A stretch of 64,000 nt of DNA from Tolypothrix campylonemoides VB511288. GTDB taxonomy: Bacteria > Cyanobacteriota > Cyanobacteriia > Cyanobacteriales > Nostocaceae. The notes under the pieces were generated by a model. The model was given only the letters and a program-made list of their open reading frames with translations. It searched no databases and was not told where the DNA came from. How positions within the stretch are numbered: the stretch's first letter is position 1; every line of letters begins with the position of its first letter. Location of the stretch: the NCBI GenBank assembly GCA_000828075.3, contig JXCB02000002.1, positions 471,303-535,302 of the forward strand, read 5' to 3'. The position numbers and the translations under genes were made by a program. Below, piece by piece: positions 17,048 to 25,394 of this stretch.

Positions 17048-18517
17048 TTATCTGTCATATATATCAAAGAATTCGAGAAAGCTGCGAACATCGAAGAAAG
17101 GACGGGTAATTGTACTGAGGATATTAGTAATTCTAGCAATCAGGTTTCGACCCACTACGATAATATCGTTATCTTGAAGTGGTACATTTTGAGATACATC
17201 TCCTGCCAATACCTTTTTAGCATTAATTGTTTGCCTGACGGCTCGACCTCTTTCCGGGTCAAAGCGAACTAGTGCTATTTCACTGAGGTTTGCACTGTCA
17301 GTATTGATTCCTGCCAATACGTCTATAAAAGTACTACCGTTAGGCAGAGGCACAGTGACAATCCCCCCTCCAGCATAATTTAACACACGGATTCTAATCT
17401 GTGGTGATGCTAAGGTTGAGCGAGACACCAAGGTGCGGTCATAACTAGCATCGTTTGCGATTTCTCGACGTGGCACAATGATCGCATCGCCATCCTGCAA
17501 ACGGAAGTTAGGTATTTCCCCTCCATTTTGTAACGGAGTATACAGGTCAATATTTTGTGAAACCACAGAACCATCAACCCGTTTCCGACGGACTTGTACT
17601 TGGCGCAGATCTGCCATCATTCCAGAACCACCAGCTAAGAATAACGCATCACTCACACGAGGCGTTCCTGAGCCAATCGGATAAATTCCAGGTCGATTAA
17701 CTTCTCCACTGATTGTGACTTGAACTGGTCGCTGTCCTACAAGTGATACTGACACAACTGGGTCAACTAATTCGCGACTTAAAGCCACGCGGATTTTTTC
17801 TTGCGCTTCATCCAACGTCAAGCCTTGTACGGACAGTGTCCCTACTTGCGGCACGAATATGTTACCTTCTGGGTTAATTTGAGCGGAAAAATTTAACTCT
17901 GGACGCTGCGCTGCTAGTGACAACGTGACAATGGGATCGACGACAAAACGATTGTACCCTGAACGAATTTTTTCTTGTGCTTTTTCCAGAGTCAAGCCTT
18001 TGAGTGACACTGTTCCTAGCAATGGCACTACAATGTTTCCTTCTGGGTTGACGACCGCTTGAAAGCTTAAATCTGGGAAGCGTAATACTGAGACTGCAAT
18101 GGCATCTCCTTGTCCTAAGCGATAGGCACCCGGAGGACGCTGAGTCAAAACATTAATCGCATCTCCAGGTCCTAAGACGTAGCGGTTCAATTGGGGTGAC
18201 GTCCCATCTATGGAACCTGGGGCTACAAAGTCAGTACTACCAGGTGGAGGTGCGGGGGGTTGTCGTGGCGATTGTTCTTGTGGAGTTACAGGTACAAGCG
18301 CAGGAGGTTGTTGTGGCGATTGTCCTTGTGGAGTTACAGGTACAAGCGCAGGAGGTTGCTGTGGTGATTGTCGTTGTACAGTACGACGTACAGGCGCAGG
18401 AAGTTGTTTTGAAGGTTGTTTCTGTGTGGGTTTTTGAGCAACAACAGGTTGGGCAATTGTTACCAAAAAAACGCCTACATAAAGACCAACAGAGGAGAGG
18501 GCGTTAAATACACGCAT
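17048..18517 (-). CDS. SLBB-domain polysaccharide export protein (Wza/GumB-like)
   Basis: From the ATG at 18517 the protein has 489 residues and begins with a signal peptide (MRVFNALSSVGLYVGVFLV, then TIAQPVVAQ). A GTG 30 bp upstream would only add a hydrophilic leader. A Pro/Gln-rich linker made of 16-residue repeats follows (18269-18420). Two successive polysaccharide-export motifs come next (PEGNIVVPLLGTV and PEGNIFVPQVGTL, each with GLTL and AQEKIR), then SLBB domains (VTISGEVNRPGIYPI). Outer-membrane or periplasmic export partner of the Wzc-like kinase encoded just downstream. The doubled export motif appears to be an internal duplication. Confidence 0.88.
   Translation of the reverse strand: MRVFNALSSVGLYVGVFLVTIAQPVVAQKPTQKQPSKQLPAPVRRTVQRQSPQQPPALVPVTPQGQSPQQPPALVPVTPQEQSPRQPPAPPPGSTDFVAPGSIDGTSPQLNRYVLGPGDAINVLTQRPPGAYRLGQGDAIAVSVLRFPDLSFQAVVNPEGNIVVPLLGTVSLKGLTLEKAQEKIRSGYNRFVVDPIVTLSLAAQRPELNFSAQINPEGNIFVPQVGTLSVQGLTLDEAQEKIRVALSRELVDPVVSVSLVGQRPVQVTISGEVNRPGIYPIGSGTPRVSDALFLAGGSGMMADLRQVQVRRKRVDGSVVSQNIDLYTPLQNGGEIPNFRLQDGDAIIVPRREIANDASYDRTLVSRSTLASPQIRIRVLNYAGGGIVTVPLPNGSTFIDVLAGINTDSANLSEIALVRFDPERGRAVRQTINAKKVLAGDVSQNVPLQDNDIIVVGRNLIARITNILSTITRPFFDVRSFLEFFDIYDR
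18269..18420. repeat. 48-bp tandem repeat encoding a Pro/Gln-rich linker
   Basis: Two near-identical 48-bp units and a third degenerate one encode 16-residue repeats (QSPQQPPALVPVTPQG type) between the signal peptide and the export domain. The frame is preserved. Confidence 0.85.
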
Positions 18518-18693
18518 ACGACAACCAGCAATTGTGGACAATAGCACTGTAACTTACTTAATGTAACTTACTTAAGTAGTATAAAGTGCGGAAACAACAG
18601 AGTTTTAATTCTACTTTATTCAAGATGCTAAAAATTACCTATTTTGATCGCAGAATTTTACTTTCTTTTATACAAACGCATTGATGAACGAGT

Positions 18694-19458
18694 CTATAAA
18701 AGATTTGTCATCAAACCAGCTTGCACTGTTTGACCAATAGACTTCGCTTGATTCCAAGTTGTTTCCACTTGCCCCAATGGCTCCATAGGAATGAGAATAC
18801 TCACAGCAACCCAAGGAGCGCGTTTTTTGTGCCACTGTGCTAGTTGATCGACTACGAACCACCGTAAAGGTGATGAATGACCACCGTTGGACCAGGCATA
18901 CCATTGTAAAACAGCAAAGGTTTGCTGCCCAGTTGAGGCACGAAAGAACCTAGCTTCTACCTTTGTTTCAGCATTTGACCCCGCTTTTTGTGGTTTATTT
19001 TGTGGTTTGACAGTAAAATCAGCAGAGCGATACTGAGCTATTTGCCACTGCCAAAAGCTGTTTATTTCCGTCCACTCCACCACAGGCTGCTCTTTTGATC
19101 CTGTTTGCGGTAGCAAAAGTAGAATTGCTTTGGTTTGGTCACTTTGTTTTTGAATGAGCTGGTAAGACCATTTGCGTTCCCCTATTTGTTGTTGGCGCTG
19201 TTCTACAGTTTGCCAACCAGGAAGGCTCAACCCCTTTTTCGGTAAATTTTGCAACTCCTTAAGATTGCTTATTCGTGGTAGTTCCTGCCAATTCCAGTGT
19301 GCTGTTAGGTAACCAGGAATCGCTCCTAGAACCAACAGTAGTAATAGCAACAAAAGCGCTACTACCTGAGAAAACTGGCGTTCCTTAAGAAACTTGGTAA
19401 AGGAAGTCATTGTGAAGTCTACAGTACTTAAACTAAATTTTACTTTGAGAATCAACAT
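18694..19458 (-). CDS. Cyanoexosortase B system-associated protein
   Basis: Up to 254 residues from the ATG at 19458; the more usual start may be the ATG at 19410 (MTSFTKFLKERQFSQVV), giving 238. One strong N-terminal membrane segment (VVALLLLLLLLVLGAIPGYL) is followed by a soluble domain with conserved-looking motifs (WQTVEQRQQQIGERKWSYQL, FAVLQWYAWSNGGHSSPLRW). This pattern matches the protein that accompanies cyanoexosortase B (EpsI-like partner). It lies 146 bp upstream of the SLBB gene on the same strand. The exosortase itself is about 2 kb further upstream, separated by an opposite-strand oxidoreductase gene. Confidence 0.75.
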   Translation of the reverse strand: MLILKVKFSLSTVDFTMTSFTKFLKERQFSQVVALLLLLLLLVLGAIPGYLTAHWNWQELPRISNLKELQNLPKKGLSLPGWQTVEQRQQQIGERKWSYQLIQKQSDQTKAILLLLPQTGSKEQPVVEWTEINSFWQWQIAQYRSADFTVKPQNKPQKAGSNAETKVEARFFRASTGQQTFAVLQWYAWSNGGHSSPLRWFVVDQLAQWHKKRAPWVAVSILIPMEPLGQVETTWNQAKSIGQTVQAGLMTNLL

Positions 19459-19717
19459 CGTGAAACTAGCAATATTTATCTATATTGAGAAAAATAGATA
19501 CTCAAAGGCGATCGCCCGATCTCACGATCTTAGGGTAGCTGTAGTGATGGCGTAGGAGGCGTGAAAAGTTACTATGCAAGGTCTAAGTGAACTTCAGCTT
19601 ACCGGATAAGTTTTCAACGATTTTGGTATTAGCAAACCCCCTACCATATCACAAAATATTTCTGCAAGAGTTTTATTGATTTTAAAGTAATAAAATAATC
19701 GTTTAAGAGAATTCCTA

Positions 19718-21181
19718 ATGAAGAATAATCCTGCGCGGCGCAATATTTTGCAAGGTTTGATTGCTAGTGCTGTTGTCGTTGGGTTTAATCCACTCAATCG
19801 TTCGTGGGTAACATCTGCTGAGGCAGCACAATCATTTATCAACTTACCGCATTTAGATGGAGTTCTTTACACTGATGATGCCACACGCACAAATGCTGCT
19901 GATGATTTTGGTCACCTGGTACATCGTTACCCAAAAGCCATACTTAAACCAGGTTCGATTCATGATATCGTCAACATTATCAAATTTGCTCGTACTCACA
20001 CCCTTAAGGTTGCCCCACGCGGTCAGGGTCACACCTGCTACGGTCAGGCACAAGTAGAGGATGGTATAGTCATTGATATAAGTACGCTTAATAAAATTCA
20101 TGACATTAGTACAGAGCGGGTGATTGTTGAAGCTGGGGTGCGATGGAGCGAGCTATTGCAAGCAACACTGCCACAACAATTAACACCGCCTGTCCTTACC
20201 GATTACTTAGAACTGTCTATTGGAGGTACATTATCATTTGGTGGTATTGGTGGTGCAACTCACCGCTATGGCATGCAAGTTGATAATATTCTGGAACTTC
20301 AGGTTGTAACTGGTGAGGGTCATCTCTTAACTTGTTCCCTGTATCAAAATCGAGATTTATTTGAAACGGTGTTAGCAGGTTTGGGGCAGTGTGGAATCAT
20401 AGTCAGAGCAACAATCCGACTGATCAAAGCCGAACGTAATGCCCGTGTATTTCTCCTAGATTATGACGATTTGGCTGCTTTTACTCATGACCAACGCTTA
20501 CTTATTGAAGATAAACGATTCAATTACGTAGAAGGTCAGATTATAAGCGATCCTAACGGTGGATGGCGCTATCTGTTAGAGGCAGCTAGCTTTTATACGC
20601 CGCCTAATGAGCCAGACAATATCAGCCTACTTGCCTCCTTAAGCTACACTCGGGGTACCGAACAAATTGAAGATAAGATTTATTTCGACTTCCTCAATCG
20701 CTTATCTCCCACTGTTGCTTTCCTCCAATCCATTGGTGTTTGGTCTAACCCTCATCCTTGGATTAACTTGTTTGTACCAGGAACAGCTGTGGAGCAATAT
20801 ATTAGTGAGGTTGTTTCCATTTTGACATTAGCTGATACAGGAAATAGTCCAATTCTGCTGTATCCTGTCAAAACAGACCGTTTCACACTGCCATTGTTCA
20901 GGGTACCCAACGAGCAAATCGTGTTTCTCTTTGCGATTTTACGAACTGCACCATCAGATGATGATACTACGAGCGCACGTATGCTTGCTGATAACCGGAG
21001 ATTGTTTGAGCGTAACCGCGACCTTGGTGGTACGCGCTATCCCGTTGACGCTATAGCGTTTTCTCAAGAAGATTGGCAGCAGCATTTCGGTTCGGTCTGG
21101 AGCAGATTGGTAAATGCCAAGCGACGTTACGATCCCGATAACGTCCTCACTCCCGGTCAAGGCATTTTCACTGGCTCCTAA
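19718..21181 (+). CDS. Tat-exported FAD-linked oxidoreductase, cytokinin dehydrogenase-like
   Basis: A 487-residue protein. The N-terminus has a twin-arginine-type leader (NPARRNILQGLIASAVVVGF) and an Ala-rich cleavage region near residue 37. An FAD-binding PCMH domain (about 75-240) has PRGQGHTCYGQ; His105 corresponds to the His that covalently binds FAD in cytokinin dehydrogenases. Also seen are ELSIGGTLSFGGIGGATHRYG and a C-terminal cytokinin-binding-like region ending YDPDNVLTPGQGIF. A cytokinin dehydrogenase is known from Nostoc, so the call is plausible, but the substrate is not proven. The gene lies on the plus strand inside a minus-strand exopolysaccharide/exosortase cluster, which suggests later insertion. 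Confidence 0.78.
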   Translation: MKNNPARRNILQGLIASAVVVGFNPLNRSWVTSAEAAQSFINLPHLDGVLYTDDATRTNAADDFGHLVHRYPKAILKPGSIHDIVNIIKFARTHTLKVAPRGQGHTCYGQAQVEDGIVIDISTLNKIHDISTERVIVEAGVRWSELLQATLPQQLTPPVLTDYLELSIGGTLSFGGIGGATHRYGMQVDNILELQVVTGEGHLLTCSLYQNRDLFETVLAGLGQCGIIVRATIRLIKAERNARVFLLDYDDLAAFTHDQRLLIEDKRFNYVEGQIISDPNGGWRYLLEAASFYTPPNEPDNISLLASLSYTRGTEQIEDKIYFDFLNRLSPTVAFLQSIGVWSNPHPWINLFVPGTAVEQYISEVVSILTLADTGNSPILLYPVKTDRFTLPLFRVPNEQIVFLFAILRTAPSDDDTTSARMLADNRRLFERNRDLGGTRYPVDAIAFSQEDWQQHFGSVWSRLVNAKRRYDPDNVLTPGQGIFTGS

Positions 21182-21491
21182 AAGCGTAAAGTTGGGATGG
21201 TCGGGAGCGATTGCATCACTGCCATCAATTATAAGTGCGTACACCGACAGTGGTAGTTTCTGCATCGCCCTGTTCTACCCCCTTCGACTTCTACGAAATT
21301 CCTACACCATAACTGGGTTATCTAGATTCCAAAAACCCAACGTTTTTACGTTTTGCCTTATTTTGTCTGGCGTACCTGTTGACGCAAACAACAAGACTAG
21401 GAAAAAGAGTGAGTGCAACGTGAGTGCAACAAGTCTAATGTAGAACGTATGTCCGGAAATATGCAGCAATATCAAAATTTCGCTGAATTCC
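21182..21491. other. Gene-free stretch between convergent genes
   Basis: No gene, strong hairpin or recognisable repeat was seen between the cytokinin dehydrogenase-like gene and the cyanoexosortase gene. Confidence 0.5.
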
Positions 21492-22385
21492 CTATGCTTC
21501 ACCTTCGTGTTGAGTTTCTGGAACTTCTGAAAAATATGCATCAATCCAATTGAGAACAGGTATTAATAAAAGCAGCATAATAGCAGAATACACATCACCA
21601 CCCCAACTATCATGCAGCCAATGAAAAGCCCCCTCTTGTCCTGTCCCATGAAAGAACGAGAGTAATGTGTTGCGAACAATATTAGCAGAGATACTCATTA
21701 AGACTGCAATAGATAAAAACCAGATACTTTTGCGGCGGGAAGACAAAGCACCTGTCCAATAAAGTAGCATCAAGCCAACGTAGAGAGTCGTGAATAACAT
21801 CTTTAGCCCTGCACAGTAAGGGGCAACTTCTACAATCCTTCCTCCGACATATATATTTATCCCATCGACAATAACTTGCATCCCAATCTGAGTGAGTATA
21901 AATCCAGCAGTAGCTGCGATGAAACTTTGGAGGGGTAATGTGTAGGGAGTGATCAGGTATGGAACGGAGGTAGGTGTTGCTAAAAGTACTAGTACCAGAG
22001 GAAATCCTTGCAATTTGAAGCCAGGAATTCCTTTAAGCCACAGGCACAATCCTGCCAGTATAGCTGGAAAGGAAATGTTTACCCACTCGCTGACACCGCT
22101 TAGATAAAAAATTCCCCCCACTACTAACAACGCAGCACCCAAGGGATGAGAAGTATTTGGCAGTCTTTGCCACTTTTTTCGGTTCACCCAGCATAGATAG
22201 GCAGCGAACGGTAGACCAATAATACCGTGGCTAAAATATTCGTGTTCAATACTGATACTTTTTTTGACCCAACCGTCCCACCAGTACAGTACTAGAGGAG
22301 CATAAAGCAGTACCAAAATACCTAATAGAGCTAGGCTCATCAACTGTGAAGAATTTGTATTTTTAAGCTGACGCTGAATTTGCAT
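21492..22385 (-). CDS. Cyanoexosortase B
   Basis: A 297-residue polytopic membrane protein with about eight hydrophobic segments. The exosortase catalytic triad is visible: Cys191 in VAPYCAGLKML, Arg238 in ISANIVRNTLL and His258 in FHWLHDSWGG. Exosortases are transpeptidase-like enzymes that process C-terminal sorting signals and are typically encoded with exopolysaccharide genes, as here (DegT aminotransferase upstream; SLBB and Wzc-like genes downstream). No PEP-CTERM substrate was recognised in the window, so substrates are presumably encoded elsewhere. Subfamily B is inferred from the sequence and from the partner gene at 18694-19458. Confidence 0.88.
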   Translation of the reverse strand: MQIQRQLKNTNSSQLMSLALLGILVLLYAPLVLYWWDGWVKKSISIEHEYFSHGIIGLPFAAYLCWVNRKKWQRLPNTSHPLGAALLVVGGIFYLSGVSEWVNISFPAILAGLCLWLKGIPGFKLQGFPLVLVLLATPTSVPYLITPYTLPLQSFIAATAGFILTQIGMQVIVDGINIYVGGRIVEVAPYCAGLKMLFTTLYVGLMLLYWTGALSSRRKSIWFLSIAVLMSISANIVRNTLLSFFHGTGQEGAFHWLHDSWGGDVYSAIMLLLLIPVLNWIDAYFSEVPETQHEGEA

Positions 22386-22444
22386 GGCTTTTTTAATAAT
22401 GAACTATAGGAATCCTAAATTATTTATGAAAAATCTTGAGTAGT

Positions 22445-22511
22445 GTAGGGTGGGCACTGCCACTAAACCGGGATATAGTAGGCAGGAGCTGACTGGTAGT
22501 GCCCACTCTAC
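22445..22511. repeat. Short inverted repeat (GTAGGGTGGGCACT type)
   Basis: Left arm GTAGGGTGGGCACTGCCA and right arm TGGTAGTGCCCACTCTAC match over 18 bp with two mismatches around a 31-bp loop. It lies between the DegT gene and the exosortase gene. A small mobile repeat or transcript hairpin is possible. Confidence 0.7.
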
Positions 22512-22577
22512 GTGTGTTTCAAAAATTCCTATATGAATTATTAGTACGACTTTGATTCATAATTGAGCATTTCTCAT

Positions 22578-23756
22578 TCATAAATTTTTCAAATATAGAG
22601 CAAATGCATGTTGTTCAGCACTCAGGCTTGATGCAATTGCTGCAACCACTTCCTTAACTTGGCTATGACTCAAACCTGGATACATAGGTAAGGATAATAT
22701 TTGCTTTGCCAGCATTTCAGCATTGGGAAAATCCCCGACTTGATAGCCTAGGTGGGTGAATGCTGGTTGGAGATGACAAGGAATTGGGTAGTGAACACCA
22801 GTTTGAATTCCTGCGGCTGTGAGTTCTTCTTGGAGTTGTTGACGTTGTACAACACAAGAATCATCGATTTTGATGACATAAAGGTGATAAATGTGTCCCT
22901 CGCCGCTGTGGTTTTGTATAGGAGTTATCCCGCTTGATGCTAAGGGCGCTAGTTCAATATCGTACTGCTGGGCAGCATTAAGGCGATCGCGATTCCACTG
23001 TGGCAGATACGGTAATTTCTGGTGCAACACTGCTGCTTGCATTGTATCTAAGCGGCTGTTGGTACCTTCTTCAACGTGGATATATTTTTGAGCCGCGCCG
23101 TAGTTCCGCAAGCGTAACATTTTTTGGGCGACATCTGGATCTCGCGTAAGTAACATCCCTCCATCGCCAAATGCCCCTAAATTCTTGCTGGGATAGAAGC
23201 TAAAAGCTGCTGCAATTCCGACTGAACCAGCGCGATATCCTTCGCGTTCGGCTAGGTGTGCTTGTGCGGCATCTTCAAAAATAAGCACTTTGTAAGTGTC
23301 GGCAAAGTCTAACAACTCGCGTGGTGATACCATTTGACCGTAAAGATGCACAGGAAGAATCGCTTTGGTTTGAGGCGTCACTGCCCGCGCCGCTGCCTGC
23401 AAATCAATTAAAGCTGTTTGTGGATCGCAATCGACAAAAATTGGTTTTGCGCCTGCACGTATCACCCCAATCAAAGTGGCAACAAAGGTGTTTGCTGGTA
23501 ATATCACCTCATCTCCAGGACCAATCTGACACGCTTGTAGACCAAGAGCGATCGCATCAGTTCCCGAGGCAACACCAACGCCATATTTCACACCAGAAGC
23601 TGCTGCAAAAGCTGCCTCAAAATCTTTCAGTGCTTGCCCTAAAACAAAATCTCCCCGTTCGATTACAGCCTGAACTGCCTGCTGTAGTTCAGTTTGAATT
23701 GGTTGGTGCTGTAACTTCAGGTCTACAAAAGGAACCCTAATCGTCATATTATTCAT
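22578..23756 (-). CDS. DegT/DnrJ/EryC1-family sugar aminotransferase
   Basis: A 392-residue cytoplasmic PLP enzyme that probably makes an amino sugar nucleotide for the exopolysaccharide. Family motifs are in order: FVDLKLQHQPI near the N-terminus, ERGDFVLG, GVASGTDAIALGLQA, VILPANTFVAT, VHLYGQ, FEDAAQAHLAE, and FYPSKNLGAFGDGG with the PLP-binding Lys191. HYPIPCHLQPAF is near the C-terminus. Length is normal. The first ATG (23756) or the one 9 bp inside could be used. It heads the minus-strand exosortase/exopolysaccharide cluster. Confidence 0.92.
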   Translation of the reverse strand: MNNMTIRVPFVDLKLQHQPIQTELQQAVQAVIERGDFVLGQALKDFEAAFAAASGVKYGVGVASGTDAIALGLQACQIGPGDEVILPANTFVATLIGVIRAGAKPIFVDCDPQTALIDLQAAARAVTPQTKAILPVHLYGQMVSPRELLDFADTYKVLIFEDAAQAHLAEREGYRAGSVGIAAAFSFYPSKNLGAFGDGGMLLTRDPDVAQKMLRLRNYGAAQKYIHVEEGTNSRLDTMQAAVLHQKLPYLPQWNRDRLNAAQQYDIELAPLASSGITPIQNHSGEGHIYHLYVIKIDDSCVVQRQQLQEELTAAGIQTGVHYPIPCHLQPAFTHLGYQVGDFPNAEMLAKQILSLPMYPGLSHSQVKEVVAAIASSLSAEQHAFALYLKNL

Positions 23757-23976
23757 TCTTAGGCAAGCCCTTAGTATTTCATCTTAGAAATGCTATTTTT
23801 TAGCAGTTAATCCATTTTTGACTGAATACTATAGTTTGGGCAAATATTCCTTATAAAGAAATAGTAAATTTTTTATTAAAATTATTTATAGTTGACTTTT
23901 TTTTAGATTTTTATGAATAAATAGTTGTTTTTACCTCAATACCGCTGAGTTAAGGATTTTTTGTGGAGATTTCATG

Positions 23977-24185
23977 CTTGTAGAGACGTGACGCCCTATG
24001 GCGAACGCCACGTCTTGATCGGGTATCTCCTCCTAAGAGGCTGCGCCAACGCCATTTCCCGCTTGTTGGGAAACCCTCATTCGCCCTGTCTGCGGGCAGG
24101 CTGCGCCAACAGGACTCGACTCACCAGTCGCCTGCGGAGGAAGACCCTTTTGCAGCGCTGGCTCGCCATGGCACGTCTCTACAAG
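23977..24185. mobile_element. MITE-like element with CTTGTAGAGACGTG ends
   Basis: Perfect 14-bp terminal inverted repeats, CTTGTAGAGACGTG and CACGTCTCTACAAG, bound 209 bp with no transposase. The TTGTAGAGACGT end is a common dispersed repeat in cyanobacteria, and a fragment (ACGTCTCTACA) also lies at 12363-12373, at the break in the MEKHLA gene. No target duplication was recognised. Confidence 0.7.
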
Positions 24186-24661
24186 AGTTATTGAAGAAAT
24201 TTGCTTATCTGAACCGTGTTGGTTTTTGCTTGAATTCTTGACAGATTTAACGAGAAAGAACGAAGGTGTCAGTCGCCAGAATTCAGAATTGAATTCTGTG
24301 CAACTGGTGGATGAGTAAAGGGGTTTAAGTCCCCCACCAAATTTTCAATTTGGTGGTCTTCAATCAGTGGCGGGTCTGAATCCCCCACTGATTGATTCTG
24401 ACTTCTGAATTCTTTTTCAATATATAAAATTTACAAAACTAAAGCCATTCATTTTTGATTAGGTAGTCATTATTTTTTTAGTACATACCTCGCTCTTGGT
24501 GGGCGAAAAAACAAAGGTTTTCAACTGCTTCAAACCACGCTTTTTTCTAAACATGGTTTACTCATGACTAGACCTGTTGCATAAATCTTATTTTGTCTCG
24601 CGCTCTACACTCTAGACGCAAAGAAGAACACTAAGAAGCGGTTTTCAATTGTATGCATTAC

Positions 24662-24803
24662 AGGACTTACGCAAAAACTCTTTGAAACTCTTATCCCTTT
24701 GTCTCCTTTGCGTATGAGTGCGGTAGCCTGCGGCACGCCGCTGAGTGCAAAGCGCTCCCTTCAGGTACGCGTCTACATTTTTTCATTGATTTGCGTAAGT
24801 CCT
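24662..24803. mobile_element. MITE-like element with AGGACTTACGCAAA ends
   Basis: Perfect 14-bp inverted ends, AGGACTTACGCAAA and TTTGCGTAAGTCCT, 142 bp in total. The interior contains repeat fragments also seen elsewhere in the window. No coding capacity. Confidence 0.7.
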
Positions 24804-25080
24804 ACATTATATGGTAGAGCAGGGCAATGCTGCTGGTTTAGTATAAAAGCATCAAAATCAGACTGATATTTATCGACTGGTCGCGCTTCGGAGTCCCCCA
24901 CCAACTTTGTACGTATGGTGGGGGACGCTCTTATCCTAGGTTGGGAGACCAGGAGTGCAGTATTTGCGACTGTATGCCGCTAGGAAAGCTGGGTACTAGG
25001 GACGGTTGTTAGGGGAAATGCTCCCGACTTGGTAATGGTCAATATTTCCTGGGACATAATTTTTCGTTTGATATACCACT

Positions 25081-25113
25081 ACCCCAATCCCTAATCCCCA
25101 ATCCCTAGTCCCC
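25081..25113. repeat. Heptanucleotide short tandem repeat (CCCTAAT/CCCCAAT)
   Basis: About four to five units of the CCCTAAT/CCCCAAT heptamer, typical of STRR sequences of heterocystous cyanobacteria. The same heptamers occur at 32109 and 54611. Confidence 0.85.
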
Positions 25114-25394
25114 TTTACCTACGTTTTGGCGGGCTTTTTTACTACCCGCACCACTCGTAAGTACAACGCCCAGTCATTGGAGATAGCGATTCAAGACGAC
25201 TTAATCATTTGGTGAAATAGAGGAAGTTAAAGGGCGGTATTTTCCGTTACGTCCCAAGACTTACAGGAGAAAAAATTTTTACTTTTCGCTTGTTCATTTA
25301 AGACAAAATTAGGGAACCTTAAGGATAGCAAATAACCGAAAAACAGTAGTTATATAAATTACTGTAGCCAGAGAATATTAAGGTAGCGATCGCA

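Larger units (their letters stand above)
23757..25394. other. 1.6-kb gene-free, repeat-rich stretch
   Basis: No convincing gene. The stretch holds two inverted-repeat elements (23977-24185 and 24662-24803), palindromic runs around GTCCCCCACC (about 24310-24420 and 24880-24930), and a heptanucleotide short repeat (25081-25113). The promoter of the following kinase gene should lie near its 3' end. Confidence 0.6.
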
